From Botryotinia globosa (Eukaryota > Ascomycota > Leotiomycetes > Helotiales > Sclerotiniaceae): 64,000 nt of DNA. The DNA lies in NCBI GenBank assembly GCA_014898425.1, contig RCSZ01000006.1, forward strand, positions 1,798,001 through 1,862,000. The letters run 5' to 3'. The notes under the pieces were generated by a model that was given only the letters and a program-made list of their open reading frames with translations, was not told the origin of the DNA and ran no database searches. Position numbers and translations under genes: made by a program. Positions 58,796 to 64,000 of the stretch are shown here, piece after piece (positions within the stretch are counted from its first letter, which is position 1; the number at the start of each line of letters is the position of its first letter).

Positions 58796-59337
58796 TCAAA
58801 AATCGGAGTCAGAATCCTCTTTACGCTCTGCTGCCCGATTGCTGTTTCCTTTTGTTTGCCCCTGTCCCTGTTGTTGCTGTGCACTCCCCGCGATTGTCTC
58901 TTCTCCTAGAACTTTGCTTGCAGCCATGAATCTATATTATTAAGGAAATTGTTAGCCAAATCCTTTCTGTAGAACTCGGTTTGAAGAATCTGAGGAATGA
59001 AACAGTGAACTTACAATCCTCCATGATAAGCACCCAAGCCTCGAATAGACTCGGCTTGTATACTAGTATTTCGAAGAAGGTTCTCGAGGTCACCAAGGTT
59101 GGCAGAGAGTTGTGCGAGTTGTGCGTGTAGATGAGACTGGTGTTGTTAGTTAGAATTGTTGGATGCGTTGTGTTGAACGAAACGAAAGTATTGAATGATG
59201 GAGTATCAAGGTGAAAATGAAATATTAATAGAGCATCTAGAGGGGCTTGGGAATCATACCAGCTGTCGAGGTTTGGTACTACTACTGGGTGCAGTGGAAA
59301 GACGAGGTGCACCGCCGCTGGGAAGTCTAGATGACAT
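58796..59337 (-). CDS. HSK3: DASH complex subunit Hsk3
   Basis: Three exons in phase: 59260-59337 (MSSRLPSGGAPRLSTAPSSS), 59015-59136 and 58796-58931, with introns of 123 and 83 bp, for 111 residues. The core SHLHAQLAQLSANLGDLENL, then LLRNTSIQAESIRGLGAYHG and FMAASKVLGEE is the Hsk3 signature. A Gln-rich and acidic tail follows (EDSDSDF). Hsk3 is a small coiled-coil subunit of the DASH/Dam1 ring, which couples kinetochores to microtubule plus ends in fungi. No larger frame reveals the gene; it appears only when the introns are removed. Confidence 0.9.
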
Positions 59338-59691
59338 CGTTGTGGGAACTAGATGGGGAAAACGCGATATAGAGTGAAGAAGTCAAATAGAGGAATCCCA
59401 AAGATTCGAGACACCTGATAAGTCTGTGGTTGCGCAGTAGGTGGTTTGGACTGGACCAATGGAGGGGTAGGTAATTATCGAGGAAAGACTTGATCCGAGT
59501 TACCACAACACTTTTGTTCGCGGTAAATGCAAATATTGTTTATCTATCTTATGAGTTTGAGAAATGAGGGACGTTTTGTATTATCTTTCAGTCTGAAGTC
59601 TTGAAATGTTTGTTATATTGCACAGTAGAAGAAAGCACCTGGTAAACAAATGGGTGTGCATGGGCCATGGTAATTTTATACAAATGCATCA
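59338..59691. other. Intergenic, 0.35 kb
   Basis: 5' flank of HSK3 up to the AT-rich element. Nothing else seen. Confidence 0.5.
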
Positions 59692-60417
59692 AGTCGCCCA
59701 CCCCTTCACACTAAAAATCACTTTTTTGGTCTATTAATATCTCCATCAATATGAAATGTAATTTTTTTTAAAAAAATATATATATATAATTTAAATTATT
59801 TTAAATCTATTCTAAAAAATTCAGATCTCTAGTATTTTTATAGATCGATTTTTAAAACTTCAAAATATCGATTTTCAATTTATATAGAAATCATATATAA
59901 ATTTAGAGTTTTATAAAATCTATAATAACTTTTAAGAAAAAGTGACTAAAAATAAATTATAAAATTGTTATGAATTTATAATATATTCTCTTTAGAAATT
60001 CTTTAAAAAAAATCTTTATAATTAAATATTTAAAAAGTTATTTTTGAAATTGCAGAGATTATTTTTACCTATCTCAACTATCTGTATATTTATTTAATAT
60101 TTTTTAAAAAATCCAACTTTTATATAAATTCAGATTCAAAACTTTCAAAAAAATAAACGATTTTCTTTTAATAATTATTATCAAAAGTTATTAAAGATTA
60201 TATAAAAGTTTTAAATTTAGATATAATTCCTATACAAATTCAAAAATCGATATTTTGAAGCTTTAATTCTCAATTCAAAAAAATAAAAAAAATAAAAAAA
60301 CCTAGTGTAAATCTAAAATGATTCTAGTTATATAAATATAAATTTTTATTAAATTCTATTTGATATTAATAAAGATATCTAATCAACAAAAAAGTGATTA
60401 TTGGTATGAAAGAGTGA
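59692..60417. mobile_element. AT-rich element with imperfect terminal inverted repeats
   Basis: The left end (59692-59740) contains AATCACTTTTTTGG and ATTAATATCT. The right end holds the inverse of AATCACTTTTTTG (60388-60400) and a matching ATTAGATATCT (60372-60382), with similar outer bases (AGTC...CTTCA against AGTC...TTTCA). The 600 bp interior is extremely AT-rich without coding frames. It resembles a decayed MITE. Target duplication and exact ends are unclear. Confidence 0.6.
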
Positions 60418-60724
60418 CTCAAAAGATGGGAGGCCCGAAAGTGGGGTATCCGATTTATTGATATTTTATTATTGCAATTCCTTGAAAACATTTTCGAGAG
60501 TGTGAATATCAAATGATGGATCTTATTCTCCGTATAAGATACCTACGTGATCCTCGAATATAGACTGGTCAGATCAAGACTTGCTGGACTGCCCTCCAAA
60601 CTACTAGACTGACCAGTGGATCAGACTAACCTTTCGTTCTTCGTCACAAGTCGTGTTGACCTTCTGTTCAATAAACTGCCAGACAACGTCATTGAATTCA
60701 TGGAAATCCGCGGCCCAAACTTGT
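60418..60724. other. Intergenic, or tail of the 2EXR gene
   Basis: A minus-strand frame from 60798 to 60604 (PPDSFAPLIEQVWAADFHEF and on to EERKVSLIHWSV) overlaps the end of the 2EXR gene one base out of frame and may be its true C-terminus. Confidence 0.4.
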
Positions 60725-61243
60725 TCAATGAGGGGAGCAAAAGAATCTGGTGGTTGAGAGGAAAGGTCTAATGCCCGGGTCGTATTCAAGGGCAACATGC
60801 CTACAATTTTCCAAGCAAACAGCTTTTAAATCGTTTCTGATAGCGGCATGAGCTATACTAAACAGTCTCAGGTATGTGTCTTCAGGGCAGCCCATACCAA
60901 ATTCCGGGAAAGGGCTACCGAAATTGTGTATATTATAAAAGTATGAATCCAAATAATCGGCGATACTGTGTGGAACATCGCAGTCGACGTTGAAGTATAT
61001 ACGGGCGTTCGAAGGGTCCGCAGCAAAGCAAAGCTTGTAGCATCTCAGAGTCTCATTTCGTGATTCTTTGCAGACGTGAAGACCAGTAGGAATGGTGGCA
61101 TTGCTCATGAAATGACCCTCGATAAAGAAGATGCGGATCAACCGGGGTCCAGGGAACGATAATCTCCATATTTCAAGACGAAGCTCGAGGGGCAATCGTG
61201 GAAATGCATGGAAGGTATTTTGTTGGGTCGTTGCTGATGCCAT
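60725..61243 (-). CDS. 2EXR domain protein
   Basis: From the ATG at 61241-61243 (MASATTQQNTFHAFPRLPLE) about 172 codons to a TGA at 60725. The opening FHAFPRLPLELRLEIWRLSF and later GLHVCKESRNETLRCYKLCF are the two halves of the 2EXR motif. This family is greatly expanded in fungi and of unknown function, often called F-box-like because of the first segment. An in-frame stretch extends upstream to 61375, but the second Met fits the family start better. The 3' end is unclear: another frame, one base off, stays open for 60 more codons. So the C-terminus may be frameshifted or spliced. Confidence 0.72.
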   Translation of the reverse strand: MASATTQQNTFHAFPRLPLELRLEIWRLSFPGPRLIRIFFIEGHFMSNATIPTGLHVCKESRNETLRCYKLCFAADPSNARIYFNVDCDVPHSIADYLDSYFYNIHNFGSPFPEFGMGCPEDTYLRLFSIAHAAIRNDLKAVCLENCRHVALEYDPGIRPFLSTTRFFCSPH

Positions 61244-61788
61244 GTCGTTGTTTGTTGTTCGTTGTTTGGTAAACAACTTTGGTGATCGAGTCACTTGAAG
61301 ATCGAGGTTGAAAGTTTTGTTTTTAAAGATCTCAGAGAAGGGATGGTGGGCTTTGTATATGAGAACAAATCTCATAAGCTAGGTATACAATACAGAAGAG
61401 TGAATTACCAACAAAGCTAAGCCATGAATTCACCGATTTTGATTCCGCTGATCACTACACCACATTACGAGCTTCGATGGACCGTCATCTTGTCGGTGAC
61501 ATACGGCGTCTTCAATCAGTTGGTTGCCCGTCCCGTTCTTACACTCCTAATGCTCTGGAACTTACGGATCTGATCAAACCAGCAACAATCAACACAGGTG
61601 CTACCTTTATTACTTTCCAACACCACATCATCAGATCCAGTTTCTCAGGAGATTCAATAGTCAGAAAGCTTTTCGATGTCACATTTTTCACAACACAGAA
61701 CTTTCATTCAATCCATTGCCGATCAAAATTATATCAACTTTAAGATTTCCTTTCCCTAATATCTCGACCTTTCCACTCATTTCCCCTC
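61244..61788. other. Intergenic, 0.54 kb
   Basis: 5' flank of the 2EXR gene and 3' flank of the GNAT gene. A plus frame at 61477-61743 has no recognisable feature. Confidence 0.4.
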
Positions 61789-63365
61789 CTACTCCTCTCC
61801 CTCTTCCTCACCTTTTCCCTTTCCATCTCCATCCCCACCAACACCGGGTCTATCCAAATACCAACACATGATATCACTCAACTTTCCCCCATCTATCCTC
61901 CTTGAATAAAACTACTCAGATCACAAAAGCATTAGTCTCTTCCCTATCTCTCTATAAACCCCAAATCCTCCTTCTACAAAAGAACTCACCTTCTCAAGAA
62001 CTTCACCTTTTCTCGCCCCGACCTTAGCTATTATCCTCTCGCTTGCTTTATTTCTCGGGTCGATTTTTGCCACAAGGTGTGGGATGTGAGATCTTTCTAT
62101 ATGCGGAGATGGCGGTGTTAATATGTCCCGTTTCGTTTCTCTAGAGAGCATTCTTGGATTGATTCTGGGTGGAGGAATCTTCCCCCCTAAACATGCTATC
62201 TACATTGCAGAAGAAAGAAACGAATAGGAACGAACTAAAAGAAGAAAAAGAAAACACACCTTCCATTCCCCAATAAATCTTCAAAAACTCAGTTACTCCC
62301 CAAGTAGCATATCCATTACCATAATAATCGGGATTCACACAATAGCCCATTTCGAGGCCCTCGGGGGATGGGCGATTGGTGCCGACGAAACCCACGCATT
62401 TGGGTCTGTCTGGGAGATGTCAGTTGGGGAAGGAGAAACGATGAAGATGGAAGGGAGAGATGAGGAGGGAGGGTGAACGGATGAGGATCAAAACCCAAGA
62501 AAAGCCGTTGGGACATCTCTATGAGATAAAGCTTCAAGCTTTTGAAATTGAAGATCATCCGAGATCATTTCCGAGAGTTGAAACCCGGAGTATGGGTTCA
62601 AACTCCCTCCACTTTCATGGAATTGACACAACTCTTTCCCCCATTTCAGGATCATAGAAATCATTTCCCATGCGTTCCTTGGTTAAGAATCGAAGAGATT
62701 CTTTATCCTCCAAGCTGCACTTGAGATTTTCAACTATTTACTGAACAATGATATTCCATCCTTGAACTTCAGGAATAAAAGCTTCTCCAAATCAACCAAT
62801 CAAAACGACCCCGGAGACTTCCAGGATGCGCCTGCCTCCCCCTCCTTTTTTGTTCAGCTCTCGCGTAGAATCAAGCCCCTTTCTGCCTTCCTCTCCCGCC
62901 CAAAATCCTCCAGACTCCGACCCCCACCCCGCGCAAATACAAAACATAAAAAAAAACTAAACTCACCACTCACCCCCTCCCCCACAACCAAAATCGCAAA
63001 TTTATCAATCCCCACCGCCTCTCCCCCCGGATTCCGCTCCGTCCTCGGTAAAATATACTTCAGAAACTCTAGCGCTTCTTCTTTTGTTTTCATAGGGGCT
63101 TGTTTTCTATTTTTGCCCGCGCGGTTAGAATCAGAATACTCATCCCCCCTTTTTCTACCCTCATTCTTTTCATGTAAAACAAAATGAAGAAACACAAGAG
63201 AAGAACCAAAAAAAAAACATACGACCAAACAACCCCCCTCTCCTCTCTCCAAATCTCCCAAAAATCATCCAAATGTTCGGTTGTAGTCAGGGGGACAAGT
63301 TTAAGATTTTGATGGCTATTTAGAGGATGGGGTAGGGATTGAATTTGAGTAGTATTTGATTCCAT
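61789..63365 (-). CDS. GNAT-family N-acetyltransferase
   Basis: The ATG at 63363-63365 opens MESNTTQIQSLPHPLNSHQN and KLVPLTTTEHLDDFWEI. Exons 63223-63365, 62967-63106, 62260-62409 and 61990-62096 join in phase. The third holds VGFVGTNRPSPEGLEMGYCV then NPDYYGNGYATWGVTEFL, which is the GNAT core with the acetyl-CoA loop. The fourth reads HLVAKIDPRNKASERIIAKV then GARKGE. A last exon ends with LSDIMCWYLDRPGVG and an acidic tail, stop at 61789. Its acceptor does not match the phase of the donor after LEK, so that join is open. The second intron would be 557 bp, unusually long here. Substrate unknown; RimJ/RimL-like. Confidence 0.78.
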
Positions 63366-63869
63366 GGTGTGTGTAGATTTACTCGAGATGAGAATGATTG
63401 GAGTGGTAAGCTATTGGATGGTAGATGATCGGTGAGATTGGCGAATGGGGATTGAGAGTGGGGGTGGATGTAGATGAGGGGTGGTGGAATACAATGACTT
63501 GAATGGATTGAGATTCGGATCAAGAATTCCGAGGGTAGAAGGAATGGGAGATAAAGATGAGAAAGGAGGTTGAAGAATTATTAGGATAGGAAGAAAATTG
63601 ACAAGTTGACAGATACAAATAATGAAGTTCTCAATATGTGATTCTATTATGACACATACGGCGAGCACCGACGTCACCATGTAAGATTTTGGTGCCAAAA
63701 TCAGAGAATGTAAAGGTAAAGAGCAGTGGAACTTGCATTGCACAACTAAAGGAAAGATGTTGATTGGAAGTCTGCTATTTCTTAGTTGTTTTCGAGATCG
63801 AAAAGTATTATACACATGTCCCGTATTCCATATCCTGATCGCTTGTTACATTTTCGTCACTGCCCCTAC
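63366..63869. other. Intergenic, 0.5 kb
   Basis: 5' flank of the GNAT gene and 3' flank of the FAS1 gene. A minus frame at 63411-63815 is open but has no known features. Confidence 0.45.
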
Positions 63870-64000
63870 TCACAATTCCTCATTCATGTAAGGAATCAAT
63901 CTCTCCATCAAATCCTCCACCTCCAGTTCCTCACCAGCCCACATCTCTCCGCCTGGAGTCTTGGGTGGAATTAGAACGGAGCTCAAAACATGAATAACAC
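63870..64000 (-). CDS. C-terminus of a FAS1 (fasciclin) domain protein, cut by the window edge
   Basis: The minus frame entering at base 64000 reads VIHVLSSVLIPPKTPGGEM and ends at a TGA at 63870-63872, 43 codons in view. The VIHVxxxVLIPP pattern is the H2 box that closes a fasciclin domain. An acidic tail of about 27 residues follows. Fungal FAS1 proteins are secreted or GPI-anchored adhesins, but this one ends without a hydrophobic GPI signal. Everything upstream lies outside the window. Confidence 0.65.
   Translation of the reverse strand, partial: VIHVLSSVLIPPKTPGGEMWAGEELEVEDLMERLIPYMNEEL

Noticed and set aside
62570..62660. tRNA-like GTTCAAACTCCC sequence
   Set aside because: No matching acceptor, D or anticodon arms around it.

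Overview
The window reads as nuclear DNA of a filamentous ascomycete. Genes sit on both strands and are split by short introns of about 45-120 bp with GTRNGT-like donors, CTRAY-type branch points and YAG acceptors. There is an areA/nit-2 type GATA factor, a goodbye/NACHT NLR, 2EXR and DUF6594 proteins, and tRNA genes with introns. The moderately AT-rich composition, many microsatellites and protein content suggest a leotiomycete, perhaps Sclerotiniaceae (Botrytis/Sclerotinia/Monilinia); that placement is inference.

Left part (1-12.8 kb): the N-terminus of an unknown acidic protein runs off the left edge. It is followed by a secreted clan GH-A glycoside hydrolase, a small TPR-like protein and a membrane-anchored GH3 beta-glucosidase, all on the minus strand. 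A large STAND/NLR immune-type protein (8119-12810, plus strand) follows. It has a goodbye-like N-terminus, a NACHT-like NTPase, TPRs, an unusual array of 7-residue repeats and a Cys-rich C-terminal module.

Middle left (12.8-32 kb): a gene-poor accessory stretch holds a clearly broken DUF6594 gene (14015-15342), two AT-rich elements with terminal inverted repeats (16906-17380 and 27414-27826) and fragments that look like decayed coding sequence. It also holds a conserved fungal gene of unknown function (22063-25167) and a DUR3-type urea transporter (28779-31048) with GATAA sites upstream.

Middle (32-46 kb): compact housekeeping genes. A dynein light chain roadblock gene and ipi1 (rRNA processing) share a 194 bp divergent promoter. 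Next come a small unknown gene, a fungal DUF262 (GmrSD/ParB-like) nuclear-type protein, a CREG-like secreted FMN-barrel protein, ribosomal protein eS30 and the nitrogen regulator areA. AreA and the urea transporter plausibly belong to one nitrogen-scavenging circuit, with AreA activating dur3 through its GATA sites.

Right part (46-64 kb): about 8.4 kb upstream of areA is almost gene-free and crowded with tandem repeats, including a (TCTG)n tract with a 16 bp higher-order period. Then come a Ser/Thr-rich single-pass membrane protein, tRNA-Phe(GAA) and tRNA-Asn(GTT), both with introns, and the DASH kinetochore subunit Hsk3. The window ends with another AT-rich TIR element, a 2EXR protein, a GNAT acetyltransferase and the C-terminus of a FAS1-domain protein running off the right edge.

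Several otherwise convincing genes show a one-base mismatch in reading frame (NLR, the 22-25 kb gene, the ends of the 2EXR and GNAT genes). These are either real lesions, unusual splicing or assembly errors. All splice sites were inferred by eye.
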